Part shown: positions 7,008 through 15,861 of the stretch, one piece after another
Layout of the letters: each line of letters opens with the position of its first letter
Position numbering within the stretch: the stretch's first letter is position 1
Origin: Candidatus Margulisiibacteriota bacterium
Lineage (GTDB): Bacteria > Margulisbacteria > Riflemargulisbacteria > GWF2-35-9
Reading direction: 5' to 3'
Assembly (NCBI GenBank): GCA_028715625.1
Contig: JAQURL010000011.1
Coordinates: 1-47,611 of the forward strand
Length of the DNA stretch: 47,611 bases
Made by a program: the position numbers and the translations under genes
The notes under the pieces: model-generated
What the model was told of the DNA's origin: nothing
The model's database searches: none
The model's input: only the letters and a program-made list of their open reading frames with translations

Positions 7008-7778
7008 TTAAACTTTTCTAAATACCGGTACTTTGCGGCAGAACAAAGGTTTCCAGGGCAGGGGATGCGAAATACAGCGGAAGCCGTTACTTTCGAACCA
7101 GAGGATGGCAGCATGCTGGTCCAGACAATTAATAGCGTCGGAGTCAGCTGTCCAGTATTTGTCATAGGATGGTTTGAGCTTGCCTCTGGGCATTGTCCGG
7201 TACTTTTTACCGGTTAAGAATAATAGATGCCTCAGCAGACGTTTACTGAGTATTAAGCTATATTTAAAAACAAAATTTTTTCTTAAAGGGATGGATAGTT
7301 TTACTAATTTTCCCCAGATATTGAAATCGGAAAAAGGCCGCACTTCATAGCCTTCAGCTGCCCATTTGTTGCACTGCCAGGCCGGATTGAACAACACAAC
7401 TCCTCCGGGCTTTAATACCCTTTTCAGTTCATTTAATGCCAAATTCAGGCTTTCTATATGTTCGTGTGTGTTCCATGTCCAGATGGCGTCAAAGGTATTG
7501 TCCGGCAAAGGATAGTAGCCGTCCACTGCAACTGTAACATAAGGTTTGTGATAATATTTTCGCAGGTTTTCTGCCACATCCATTCCGGTATAATCCTCAA
7601 CCATATCCTGATAAAGCCCCTTGCCTGATCCGATTTCCAGACATTTTTTCTTTGTTAACTGGAAATCATTGATGAATTTTTCAATATAGGGCAGGGCATC
7701 GTGGTTTTGCAGGTCTCCTGTTGTGTAATGGGTTTCTCTGTTAACCTGCTCGTAAAAATCATGAGCTTTTTTTGGCAT
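7008..7778 (-). CDS. SAM-dependent methyltransferase (class I)
   Basis: The protein has 256 residues. The SAM-binding motif I is CLEIGSGKGLYQDMV (residues about 45-59). A DxAENLRKYY segment follows, then motif IV DNTFDAIWTWNTHEHIESL and motif VI ELKRVLKPGGVVLFNPAW, the standard Methyltransf_11 order. The C-terminal half is basic and contains the unusual YDKYWTADSDAINCLDQHAA. It starts 3 bases after the stop of the glycosyltransferase upstream, so the two are co-translated; a lipid-linked sugar or surface-polymer substrate is a reasonable inference. Substrate not determined. Confidence 0.85.
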   Translation of the reverse strand: MPKKAHDFYEQVNRETHYTTGDLQNHDALPYIEKFINDFQLTKKKCLEIGSGKGLYQDMVEDYTGMDVAENLRKYYHKPYVTVAVDGYYPLPDNTFDAIWTWNTHEHIESLNLALNELKRVLKPGGVVLFNPAWQCNKWAAEGYEVRPFSDFNIWGKLVKLSIPLRKNFVFKYSLILSKRLLRHLLFLTGKKYRTMPRGKLKPSYDKYWTADSDAINCLDQHAAILWFESNGFRCISHPLPWKPLFCRKVPVFRKV

Positions 7779-7781
7779 GGT

Positions 7782-8531
7782 TTATAAAATGGAATATTTT
7801 TTTAATTTATGTTTGTGAAACATAAATTTTCCCATAACCAGAAGAATGGATAACCCGTATTTCAAACTTTTACCGAACCCGATTTGTGACGCGTCGTCAA
7901 AATATCTTGTTTCTATGGGTATTTCATAAATTTTAAGTTTATTATGAATTCCCTGCACAATAATTTCCGTATCAAAAACAAAATCATTGGAATTTTTTTG
8001 AAACTTTATGGTCTTCAAATATTTGGCCGAATAGGCCCTTAGGCCTGAATGGCATTCGGTCAGGAACATTCCCAGCACAATATTTTCGATAGCAGTCAGG
8101 AACACATTGGCTATAAATTTCCAGCGGGGCATTCCTCCCTCAAAAAATTCTCCTCCCAGCATTCTGGAGCCGAATACCGCGTCGCATTTGCCATCCAGAA
8201 TGGGTGTGATAAGTTGCGGTATATATTTGGGACTGTATTGATGGTCCGGGTGGATCATGATTACTATGTCAGCGTCTATTTTTAAAGCTTCTTTATAGCA
8301 GGTTTTCTGATTGGCGCCGTAACCGCCGTTATTTTTATGCTCAATTACCTTTAAATTTAAGCTTTTTGCCAACTCCACGGTATTATCTTTACTGGCGTCA
8401 TCCACCAGAATAATTTCGTCGACATATTCTTGCGGTATATCGTTGTAGGTGTTCCGCAGAGTTTTTTCCGCGTTAAACGCCGGCATTACCACAACTACTT
8501 TTTTTTCACCGTTTTTATAGGAGATGGACAT
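7782..8531 (-). CDS. GT2 glycosyltransferase, polyprenyl-phosphate sugar synthase-like
   Basis: The GT-A fold is plain: VVVVMPAFNAEKTLRNTYND at the start, EIILVDDASKDNTVELAKSL for UDP/GDP binding, IVIMIHPDHQYSPKYIP carrying the DxD-like acidic motif, and GSRMLGG. Length (249 residues) and pattern match dolichol/undecaprenyl-phosphate sugar synthases of the DPM1 group. No long C-terminal membrane pair is present, only a weakly hydrophobic LKYGLSILLVMGKFMF. It forms an operon with the methyltransferase at 7008. A role in making a lipid-linked sugar donor, perhaps for the GT-C-like protein encoded divergently, is inferred. Confidence 0.87.
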   Translation of the reverse strand: MSISYKNGEKKVVVVMPAFNAEKTLRNTYNDIPQEYVDEIILVDDASKDNTVELAKSLNLKVIEHKNNGGYGANQKTCYKEALKIDADIVIMIHPDHQYSPKYIPQLITPILDGKCDAVFGSRMLGGEFFEGGMPRWKFIANVFLTAIENIVLGMFLTECHSGLRAYSAKYLKTIKFQKNSNDFVFDTEIIVQGIHNKLKIYEIPIETRYFDDASQIGFGKSLKYGLSILLVMGKFMFHKHKLKKYSIL

Positions 8532-8601
8532 GAGCTAAGGTTTCCTAATTTTTTGCTAATAGTGTATAATTTTAATAATTTTTTGGCTAGGGGTCTTTTA
8601 G

Positions 8602-9057
8602 TTGTTTAAACGTTTTCTTCTTATAATCCTTTTGTTTTCTCTATTTTTCGTATCTGTTTTGCATACACCTAAGAAAAAAATTGATTCCCCGTTTTTTCAG
8701 GAATTATGGGTGGCCGGTTATATACCGACCATGGAACAATCCTATTATGAATGTTTGAATATGCCGGATGTGAACAGCCAGCACATGGTTGTTTTCGGGT
8801 TAAAAGCTCCGACTGCGGATACATCCGTTACTTTGAATTTCGATATTATTAACCTTTCCACTGGCAAGGTTCTTTTTACCAGTCCCAAGAATAAAATTCA
8901 GCTGGTAAAAAACAAACCTTTGAACAGCGGCTTTCGTTTAAATATGCCTTCATCTCTGGATCACGGTTTTTATTATGTGCGAATGTATATTAATGATGAA
9001 TTTATCAACTATAAAAATTATAATCAATGCGCCGGCAACATGATAGTTTATAAATAG
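8602..9057 (+). CDS. exported hypothetical protein, 151 aa
   Basis: The start appears to be TTG at 8602, preceded by AGGGG about 9 bases upstream; there is no ATG in the right place. Residues 1-21 (MFKRFLLIILLFSLFFVSVL) are a signal peptide or anchor. The rest is beta-rich (TSVTLNFDIINLSTGKVLFT, then FYYVRMYINDEF), like an Ig-type or jelly-roll fold, and has two Cys. I know no family. It is followed 8 bases later by the GT-C-like gene and probably works with it. TATAAT at 8565-8570 is a possible -10. Confidence 0.65.
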   Translation: MFKRFLLIILLFSLFFVSVLHTPKKKIDSPFFQELWVAGYIPTMEQSYYECLNMPDVNSQHMVVFGLKAPTADTSVTLNFDIINLSTGKVLFTSPKNKIQLVKNKPLNSGFRLNMPSSLDHGFYYVRMYINDEFINYKNYNQCAGNMIVYK

Positions 9058-9065
9058 GAAAAAAC

Positions 9066-10352
9066 ATGACAATTTCCAAGGATAGAAAGAAGAAAAAGAA
9101 TTATCAGAAAAAAATTGAAGAAAACAGTACCTACCATTATGGCAATGAGTTTTCCATAATCAATCTGATAAAAAAAATTTTCAGGAAAATAGTCAGTTAT
9201 TATAAAAATAACAAAATAGCGTTTTATTATTTTTATTTATCGGTTCTGATCAGGTTTGTATTCCATTTTATGCCGATTACATCCAACGGTGATTTGGATC
9301 AATTCAAGTACCATCAGATGGACCTATTTTATCACGGGATCGGTTACTGGTCTGAAAATTGGTCTTTTGCCATGCCGTACCCGAAACTGATCTATGTAAT
9401 TTTCTATCCCTTTTTTGTTTTAACAGATTTGCTGGGGTTACAGTTCCCTGTAAGAAATGTGATACGCAAAGCCTTGATGGCTGTTGCTGTAGAACTAATT
9501 AACAGCCTGAATGTTTTTGTATTTTACGAATTTGCCAAAAGATTTTTTAAAAGCAAGGTTATAACTCATGTCACAGTTCTCACTTTTATTTTTTCGCCGC
9601 TAATGTTCATAGCTCTGGCGCAGTGGGGCGGGCATTATCTGATAGGTGATTTTTTGTTTAATATCGCTCTTTGCTGCTCCATGTTTTATATTTTCAATAA
9701 ACCGGTTATCAATAATAAATTCACACTTTTTCTGACTGTTCTTGCCATGGCCCTGAGTATCAATACACACTTGAAAGAACTCGTTTATTATATCTATTTT
9801 ATGGTTTTTCTTTTTTTATGGTTTATTTTTGACGGTTCGGTACGCAAAAAAATTTTTCCGGTTTTTATCAGTTTATTTTTTGTCGGGGCTTTATCTTTAT
9901 TTTTATATTGGATACCCGCTCATAATGTAGAATTATTGTATCTGGAATTGACCAACAACCTTATGCCAAATACCAAAATTCTTTTTGCGCCGAAATTTTT
10001 GTGGGAATATACCCGTCTGGGTTTTTCATTTTCCATAATATTTTTTCTTTATGTTATCATCCGATACATAATTGAGGGTAATAAGCAGCCCAAGATCATC
10101 AGGGTTTATATGTTCCTGGCATTTTTATTTCTGCTTCTTTTTTTCTATGTAAATGATCCTCTGGGGTATTACGCTATGCATTTTATAGTACCTGTAATCA
10201 CCGGTTACGCGTTTTCCAAAATGAACTTTAAATATGCGTATATTTTGCTTGCGCTTTTATTTATATTTTTTGATTCCAGATTTTTACTCATTATGTACCA
10301 GCAAAACGGTGTACACGGGAATCGCATATATTCTTCACACAGATATAAATAG
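9066..10352 (+). CDS. multi-pass membrane protein, GT-C glycosyltransferase-like
   Basis: This is a 428-residue protein with about ten hydrophobic segments after a very basic 45-residue N-terminus (DRKKKKNYQKK). The first outside loop contains acidic residues in NGDLDQFKYHQMDLFYHG, followed by PYPKLIYVIFYPFF; an acidic pair in the first loop is typical of GT-C enzymes such as the PMT/ArnT/mannosyltransferase groups. Later loops include ALAQWGGHYLIGDFLFN and NDPLGYYAMHFIVP. No exact family is recognised. With the GT2 enzyme encoded divergently, it may transfer a polyprenyl-linked sugar to a surface acceptor. That link is inference. Confidence 0.6.
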   Translation: MTISKDRKKKKNYQKKIEENSTYHYGNEFSIINLIKKIFRKIVSYYKNNKIAFYYFYLSVLIRFVFHFMPITSNGDLDQFKYHQMDLFYHGIGYWSENWSFAMPYPKLIYVIFYPFFVLTDLLGLQFPVRNVIRKALMAVAVELINSLNVFVFYEFAKRFFKSKVITHVTVLTFIFSPLMFIALAQWGGHYLIGDFLFNIALCCSMFYIFNKPVINNKFTLFLTVLAMALSINTHLKELVYYIYFMVFLFLWFIFDGSVRKKIFPVFISLFFVGALSLFLYWIPAHNVELLYLELTNNLMPNTKILFAPKFLWEYTRLGFSFSIIFFLYVIIRYIIEGNKQPKIIRVYMFLAFLFLLLFFYVNDPLGYYAMHFIVPVITGYAFSKMNFKYAYILLALLFIFFDSRFLLIMYQQNGVHGNRIYSSHRYK

Positions 10353-10409
10353 CTGGCGTTTTGGCGAATATATTTGTAGAATATGTATTATATGTTAAGG
10401 AGGTCCAAA

Positions 10410-10571
10410 ATGGCAGCACAATCTGGAGTTTACGGACTTGCTTTTATAGGAGCGCTGGTTTATTTTATCCAGCACGCTACTACCTTTTGGGGTGGAGTAG
10501 TGGGAGTTTTCAAGGCTCTTCTCTGGCCGGCGTTTCTCATCTACAAAATGCTTGAATTTTTACATATGTAG
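10410..10571 (+). CDS. small membrane protein, 53 aa
   Basis: The ATG at 10410 follows a near-perfect Shine-Dalgarno (AAGGAGGT) and decides the start; the frame also opens at 10383 without a site. The 53 residues start MAAQSGVYGLAFIGALVYFI and continue with QHATTFWGGVVGVFKALLWP and a short tail ending in MLEFLHM. Two hydrophobic helices are joined by a tight turn. The strong ribosome site and clean composition argue that it is real. Similar 50-60-residue proteins are widespread, but I know no function. Confidence 0.7.
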   Translation: MAAQSGVYGLAFIGALVYFIQHATTFWGGVVGVFKALLWPAFLIYKMLEFLHM

Positions 10572-10612
10572 ATATTTACCGGTTAAGGTTATTTCCTACT
10601 GTCATAATAAAC

Positions 10613-11797
10613 ATGAAACTTAAGGATAATAATATTGATATTTTTTGCCAGGTTGTTGATAATTATGGGGACGCTGGATATTCATACAGACTCGCCCGCG
10701 CTCTAAAGCTCCATCGAACTGATCGCCAGGTAAGACTGTTCATTAATGAACTACATACGCTTGCTCAATTACTGCCCGAGTTGGATGTTACCCGGGCACA
10801 GCAGAATATTGAAGGCGTGGATATAATTATTATTAATGACCAATTGGTCAAACGCATTCAACATCTGCAATTCGCTTCACTGATCATTGAATCTCTGTCC
10901 AGTCCGGTTCCGGAAGTATTTCGTAAACAGGTTTACAGTCAGTCGCAGTTAATTTTTATCCTTGAACATCTTACCGCCGAACCTGCGTTTGAAGCCATGC
11001 ACGGCCTATCTGCACCTACAGGCTATGATATACCGCGCTATCTGATTGCCCAGGGCTTAACCGCTAAAAGCGCGGGCATTTTGATTGAAGCCAATCTTCC
11101 TGAAACAGTGCGAGCAGCTTCCGGTAAACAATTGAAATGGCGACAAAAATGGCTTAAGCCCTATGCCGATATTCTACCTTTTGAACCGGAAACAGCAAAA
11201 ACAGGCAGCTTGTTTTCCTATGACCATGATTTTTCTTCATTATTGTGTGTTTTACAGAAAGAAATAGAAACTTACGTATTGTTCATACTGGGAGATTTAT
11301 CCCAGCAGGTAATGCGTGAAGCTCTTAATCAGGAAAAGGCCATTTGGTTGAGGCCTGACGCGGCCAATCTGGGCAGTATCTATATATTATTCCCGGAAAT
11401 GTTTTCGCAGCAGGACTATGACCTGTTGTTGTTTACTATGGATTTTAATATGGTACGGGGTGAGGACTCACTGGCCAGAGCTATTCTTTCCGGTAAGCCT
11501 TTTTTATGGCAGGCCTATGATCAGGGGGAGAATTATCAATTGGTAAAGGTAAACGCGCTAATGCAAGTACTGGAAAATTATGCTGAAAATTCCTTGGTTT
11601 TCAAGAATTACGCAGAGCTGACACGTGCTTATAATTGGCGCTTTTCCATTACTCATTGTGAACAGCCTCAGGAAAACTACTGTTATTTTTTTAAAAATTT
11701 TGCTACAATACAGCGTTGGCTGAATCGTTTACGTGGTGATTTGTTGGCCCAGGGAGGCATCATTCCAGCTATGGAACGGTTTGTCGAATCTTTGTAA
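10613..11797 (+). CDS. earP: EF-P arginine rhamnosyltransferase EarP
   Basis: EarP transfers L-rhamnose from dTDP-rhamnose to a conserved Arg of elongation factor P, which relieves ribosome stalling at proline runs. The N-terminal signature IFCQVVDNYGDAGYSYRLAR (residues 10-29) carries the two Asp (16 and 20) conserved in EarP. The C-terminal donor-binding signature FNMVRGEDSLARAILSGKPF contains the conserved Glu (residue 284), followed by LWQAYDQGENYQ. Length, 394 residues, is normal for the family (DUF2331). The decisive context is efp 13 bases downstream, whose product has Arg at the modified position. No Shine-Dalgarno is visible; CATAAT sits just 5' of the ATG. dTDP-rhamnose genes are not in this window. 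Confidence 0.93.
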   Translation: MKLKDNNIDIFCQVVDNYGDAGYSYRLARALKLHRTDRQVRLFINELHTLAQLLPELDVTRAQQNIEGVDIIIINDQLVKRIQHLQFASLIIESLSSPVPEVFRKQVYSQSQLIFILEHLTAEPAFEAMHGLSAPTGYDIPRYLIAQGLTAKSAGILIEANLPETVRAASGKQLKWRQKWLKPYADILPFEPETAKTGSLFSYDHDFSSLLCVLQKEIETYVLFILGDLSQQVMREALNQEKAIWLRPDAANLGSIYILFPEMFSQQDYDLLLFTMDFNMVRGEDSLARAILSGKPFLWQAYDQGENYQLVKVNALMQVLENYAENSLVFKNYAELTRAYNWRFSITHCEQPQENYCYFFKNFATIQRWLNRLRGDLLAQGGIIPAMERFVESL

Positions 11798-11810
11798 TGG
11801 AGAGTGGAGT

Positions 11811-12371
11811 ATGAAGTTAGCTCAGGATTTAAGATCAGGAAATATTATTAAAGTCGGTAAAGACCTTTATGTCATTATCAAAACCGAATATTTCAGGGCC
11901 GCAAGATGTAACGCGGTCATGAAAACCAAATACAAAAATATGTCTACCGGTTCAGTAAGTGAAGTTATTTTTAAAATTGACGATAAGCTGGAAGATATAC
12001 GCCTGGATAAAAGGGCTATGCAGTTCCTTTATGAATCTGACGGTATGTATGCGTTTATGGACCAGGAAACATTTGACCAGATTGAAATTCCAAAAGAAGA
12101 CCTGGGTGACAATGCCAATTATATAAAAGAACAGGATATAGTTGATATTCTTATTTATGAAGGACGGCCTTTAAGTGTGGAGCTTCCCAGGACCGTTGAG
12201 CTGGCAATTACATACACTGAACTGGGTTTGCGCGGGGATACTTCCGGCAAGGTTTTAAAGCCGGCTACCCTGGAAACCGGTTACGTGGTACAGGTCCCGA
12301 TTTTTTGTAATACGGGAGATAAACTGAGAATAGATACTACCACCGGTGAATATGTTGAACGCGTAAAATAA
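11811..12371 (+). CDS. efp: elongation factor P
   Basis: EF-P enters the ribosomal E site and speeds peptide bonds at consecutive prolines. The start is ATG 11811 (MKLAQDLRSGNIIKVGKDLY), after GGAGAGTGGAG; the frame remains open upstream only because it overlaps earP. The 186 residues cover the three beta domains: N-terminal KOW-like, OB (YAFMDQETFDQIEI), and C-terminal with TGYVVQVPIFCNTGDKLRID. The loop tip reads FRAARCNAV with Arg32, the residue that EarP rhamnosylates, rather than the Lys used by EpmA systems. Co-transcribed with earP. Confidence 0.96.
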   Translation: MKLAQDLRSGNIIKVGKDLYVIIKTEYFRAARCNAVMKTKYKNMSTGSVSEVIFKIDDKLEDIRLDKRAMQFLYESDGMYAFMDQETFDQIEIPKEDLGDNANYIKEQDIVDILIYEGRPLSVELPRTVELAITYTELGLRGDTSGKVLKPATLETGYVVQVPIFCNTGDKLRIDTTTGEYVERVK

Positions 12372-12392
12372 ATTTTTTACATAAAAAGTTTT

Positions 12393-12962
12393 TTAATTAA
12401 CAAAAATTTCTTCAATGGTATCCTGAGTATAAATTTCTTTTAAGGAAAAACTTTTTTTATCTGTATCAAAAATAACGACCGTAGCCAGAGAATTTGTGTC
12501 TCTCGGTACTGCCGGAGATCCGGGATTAATATAGATCGTGTTTTCTATAATTTTCAGACTATAAATATGAGTATGTCCTGAAATAATCACTCTTGATTTG
12601 GTCTCAAAAGCAAGATTTTTAAACTGGCCTTCTTTTTCAAACAAATGACCGTGAGTAACGCAAATTTTCAGTTTATCGAAATCTTTTATTACAAAAGGTT
12701 CATGGATCATATATTCCTTAAATTTGGAATAATCATCATATCCGTCACAGTTCCCAACATAATACTCAACAGTTTTCTCTTTGTAATTCATGAGCGAGTT
12801 CATTATCTGCTCTGAATTTTGTCTGGAAGTTTCATCTTTATTATAACTAAAGAAAATATCTCCCAGACACCATATCTGATCAGCAGTCTTGAAGTATTTT
12901 TCCATTAACAGGTTAAAAACTTTGAGGTTGCCGTGCAGATCAGAAAAAATGAGTATTTTCAT
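12393..12962 (-). CDS. yfcE: YfcE-type metallophosphodiesterase
   Basis: The calcineurin-like fold motifs are all present in order: SDLHGN (Asp8, His10), LGDIF, GNCD, THGH and GHTH, then NPGSPAVPRD. These are the two-metal site residues, and the last motif is typical of the MJ0936/YfcE phosphodiesterase family. Length is 189 residues. The enzyme cleaves model phosphodiesters; its physiological substrate is not settled. The ATG at 12962 is 5 bases after the apt stop, so the two form an operon, convergent with efp. Confidence 0.9.
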   Translation of the reverse strand: MKILIFSDLHGNLKVFNLLMEKYFKTADQIWCLGDIFFSYNKDETSRQNSEQIMNSLMNYKEKTVEYYVGNCDGYDDYSKFKEYMIHEPFVIKDFDKLKICVTHGHLFEKEGQFKNLAFETKSRVIISGHTHIYSLKIIENTIYINPGSPAVPRDTNSLATVVIFDTDKKSFSLKEIYTQDTIEEIFVN

Positions 12963-12967
12963 GGTTT

Positions 12968-13480
12968 TTAGTAATGTATTAAAGAAACAATTTTTTTACA
13001 ACTTAACTTCGACCTGCCTTTTAAGAAATCAAGCTCCATTAAAAAAACTATAGCCTTGGTTTGAGCATTGGTAAGCTGCAAAAGTTTTTCTATAGCATGA
13101 ATTGTTCCACCTGTAGCCAGAACGTCATCCACTACTACCACCTTGTCCTTTTTGGTTAACGCGTCCTTATGGATTTCCAGAATATCTTTACCATATTCCA
13201 GATCATATTCCATGGAGTGGACCTCATGGGGCAGTTTGTTTTTCTTTCTGATCGGGACAAAACGTTTTTTGCATTTATAGGCCAGCGCTGCTGCAAAAAT
13301 AAAACCGCGCGATTCGACTCCGGCTATTACGTCGAAATCCACCTTATTAAGTGCATCAGCCATTTGTTTTATTGTGCTGCGGAAGGCTTTGGCATTGTTA
13401 AGTAAAGGTGTAATGTCTTTGAATATGATACCTTTTTTTGGAAAGTCAGGGATATCTCTTACCCATTTTTTTAAGTCCAT
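12968..13480 (-). CDS. apt: adenine phosphoribosyltransferase
   Basis: Apt makes AMP from adenine and PRPP in purine salvage. The sequence begins MDLKKWVRDIPDFPKKGIIF, which is highly typical of Apt, and contains GVESRGFIFAAALAYK, the flexible-loop region RKKNKLPHEVHSMEYDLEYG, and the PRPP loop VVVVDDVLATGGT (residues 114-126). Length of 170 residues is normal. The ATG is preceded by GGGAGGAC on the minus strand. It is first in a two-gene operon with yfcE. Confidence 0.95.
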   Translation of the reverse strand: MDLKKWVRDIPDFPKKGIIFKDITPLLNNAKAFRSTIKQMADALNKVDFDVIAGVESRGFIFAAALAYKCKKRFVPIRKKNKLPHEVHSMEYDLEYGKDILEIHKDALTKKDKVVVVDDVLATGGTIHAIEKLLQLTNAQTKAIVFLMELDFLKGRSKLSCKKIVSLIHY

Positions 13481-13746
13481 ATTGTCCTCCCTTATTTATT
13501 TTAATGACCAAAGGTTAAAGTTTATTCGGTTCAGGGCAGTTTTTTATTTGATAATTGTAACATAGAAATTCAATAATTCAGATGATTTGCTGAAAATATT
13601 TTGTAAGTTCGCAGGATATTTTCAAGACTGAAGGAGAAATAAAAAAAATTAACGAAAATCATTTGCCAAACTCTGTATTTTTTTGAATTATTCGTGATAT
13701 TATTGAAATAACAAAAATAATAATGACTTAATTGGGGGGTCATACC

Positions 13747-15792
13747 TTGCAGGAAAAAATCGATCAGCTAGCTTTAGACGTAAATTTTTTGGACGCCAGT
13801 GATATTCAAACTATCAAATGTGTTCATGATGATCTTGTGGACGTTCGTCGTGATATAGGGTCAAAAAATGAACTTATCGACAAGCTGCTGGCAACTGTTA
13901 TCAATTTTGTCAGTGGAGTGATCGAAGGTAGTATTTCTTTCGAATCGCTTGAAGACAGAGTTTCATCCTTAATTAATATACTGATCCTAAATGAAGGTGA
14001 GTTAACCACAAAAAAGAAAAAAATAGCATTATCTGCTGAACTTGAGAATAATATTCGACAGGTAATTGAAAAATTTACCTTGAATGAAACAGGTATGAGC
14101 AGTATTCGGGAAACTGAAAAAAAGGAAAGTGATCAGAAAGCGAGCGTAGATGACGGCATGGACTTCATTAATGATAAACAGCTGTTTATCGATTTTATTG
14201 TAGAAGCAAGGGATCATTTGGCGGTTATTGAAGAAAGCATTCTGGGCCTGGAGGAAAATCCACATGACAGCGGCAAAATTGACGCGATTTTCAGGGCTTT
14301 TCATACGATTAAAGGTGTAGCCTTATTTTTAAGGCTCAAACAAATCGGGGAACTGGCTCATAAAACCGAAAGTGCTCTGGATAAGGTAAGGAATAAAGTT
14401 GTCCCTTTCAGTTCTCATGTGGCTGATGTTATGTTTAGCGTCCGCGACAAGATTATTTCGATGATGGATGCTTTGGAACAAAACCTCGCCAAAGATTTAT
14501 TGAAAGAAAGCGAATTTGAACTGTTTGATATATTGAACGATGTAGATAATATTTTTAACATAAAAGCTGAGGCTGATAAATCTCCGGAGTCTAAAAGTGA
14601 GGATATTGTTAAAAAGAATGACCATACTTCCAATATTGATAATTCCATAAAAGTTGATTACTTAAAAATAGATCATTTAATAAATTATACCGGGGAATTG
14701 CTTATAGCTCAGTCTTTATTGTGGAATAATAACTATATTCTGGGTAATAATGATCAGAAATTTTTAAATATAATAGAACAAATCAAACGAATATCATCAG
14801 AGCTGCAAAAAATCAGTTTAAGCATGAGGATGGTACCGATTAAACAAACATTTTCCAAAATGCAGCGGATTGTTCGGGACTTGTCACACAAACTGCAAAA
14901 ACAGGTAAAAGTAGTGCTTATCGGTGAGGACACCGAACTGGACAGGTCTCTCATCGAATCTATTAATGATCCGTTGGTACATTTGGTCAGAAACTCAATT
15001 GATCATGGTCTGGAAAACCCGGAGGAGAGGAAAAAATCCGGCAAACCTGAATTCGGGACCATTCACCTTAAAGCTTATCATCAGGGTGGCAGTATTGTAA
15101 TCGAAGTCAGCGACGACGGGAAAGGTCTGAATAAAGAAAGAATTCTGGCCAAAGCCCTTGAAAAAGAGCTGATAAAAGATTCTACCGGTATGAGCGATCA
15201 GTCCATCTGGCAGCTTATTATGGAGCCGGGTTTTTCTACTGCGGAAAATCTAACGGATGTATCCGGCAGGGGTGTGGGTATGGATGTCGTCAAATCTAAT
15301 GTCGACAAACTGCGCGGGCGAGTAGATATTTATTCGAAAAGCGGCGAGGGCACCACCATGACCTTACGTATACCTTTAACGCTGGCGATAATCCTTGGTA
15401 TGATTGTAACCATAGGCGGTGAGTACTATATAATTCCTTTACAAACGATTATGGATATTTTACGGCCTCAACCCGGACAAATTCATTCAGTGGAACATAA
15501 GAATGAGGTGCTGCTGATGAGAGGGGAAACAATCCCTATCATCAGATTATACAAGATGTTAAATATTGAAAATGCCCGGACCAATCCTAATGATGCTCTG
15601 CTGATTGTAGTTGAATTCGAGGGCAAACATAAAGCTCTGATGGTTGATGATATTCTGGGGCAACAGGAAGTTGTAATAAAATCTATTTATGAAAGCCTCA
15701 ATGAAAGAAAGTTTTTCTCAGGTTGTTCTATATTAGGGAATGGTAAAGCAAGCTTAATTTTGAATATGGGAAGATTTTTTTCTCTGGAATAG
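13747..15792 (+). CDS. cheA: chemotaxis histidine kinase CheA
   Basis: I choose TTG at 13747, 7 bases after GGGGGG; an earlier in-frame TTG at 13732 lies at the edge of that site. The first 140 residues are a helical region that is not part of standard CheA. A phosphotransfer domain follows with FRAFHTIKGVALFL (phospho-His 186). Next come the dimerisation helices (SSELQKISLSMRMVPIKQTF), the kinase ATP site (N box HLVRNSIDHGLENPEERKKS, G1 VSDDGKGL, G2 GRGVGMDVVKSNV) and the CheW-like domain. There is no obvious P2 domain to dock CheY/CheB; an acidic linker takes its place. It heads a five-gene chemosensory operon. Confidence 0.95.
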   Translation: MQEKIDQLALDVNFLDASDIQTIKCVHDDLVDVRRDIGSKNELIDKLLATVINFVSGVIEGSISFESLEDRVSSLINILILNEGELTTKKKKIALSAELENNIRQVIEKFTLNETGMSSIRETEKKESDQKASVDDGMDFINDKQLFIDFIVEARDHLAVIEESILGLEENPHDSGKIDAIFRAFHTIKGVALFLRLKQIGELAHKTESALDKVRNKVVPFSSHVADVMFSVRDKIISMMDALEQNLAKDLLKESEFELFDILNDVDNIFNIKAEADKSPESKSEDIVKKNDHTSNIDNSIKVDYLKIDHLINYTGELLIAQSLLWNNNYILGNNDQKFLNIIEQIKRISSELQKISLSMRMVPIKQTFSKMQRIVRDLSHKLQKQVKVVLIGEDTELDRSLIESINDPLVHLVRNSIDHGLENPEERKKSGKPEFGTIHLKAYHQGGSIVIEVSDDGKGLNKERILAKALEKELIKDSTGMSDQSIWQLIMEPGFSTAENLTDVSGRGVGMDVVKSNVDKLRGRVDIYSKSGEGTTMTLRIPLTLAIILGMIVTIGGEYYIIPLQTIMDILRPQPGQIHSVEHKNEVLLMRGETIPIIRLYKMLNIENARTNPNDALLIVVEFEGKHKALMVDDILGQQEVVIKSIYESLNERKFFSGCSILGNGKASLILNMGRFFSLE

Positions 15793-15861
15793 TTTAAAGT
15801 GAGAAAAAATTAATATAGAATATAAGTATATATAAATTATAATTAAGAAGGGGAGTGCTAT

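Noticed and set aside
10361-10555. 64-residue frame overlapping the 53-residue membrane protein
   Set aside because: The other frame has the AAGGAGGT site and a clean two-helix product.
10603-10613. Leaderless start for earP (CATAAT just before ATG)
   Set aside because: Only 4 bases separate the box from ATG, too close for normal initiation, and no -35 at a proper distance is visible.
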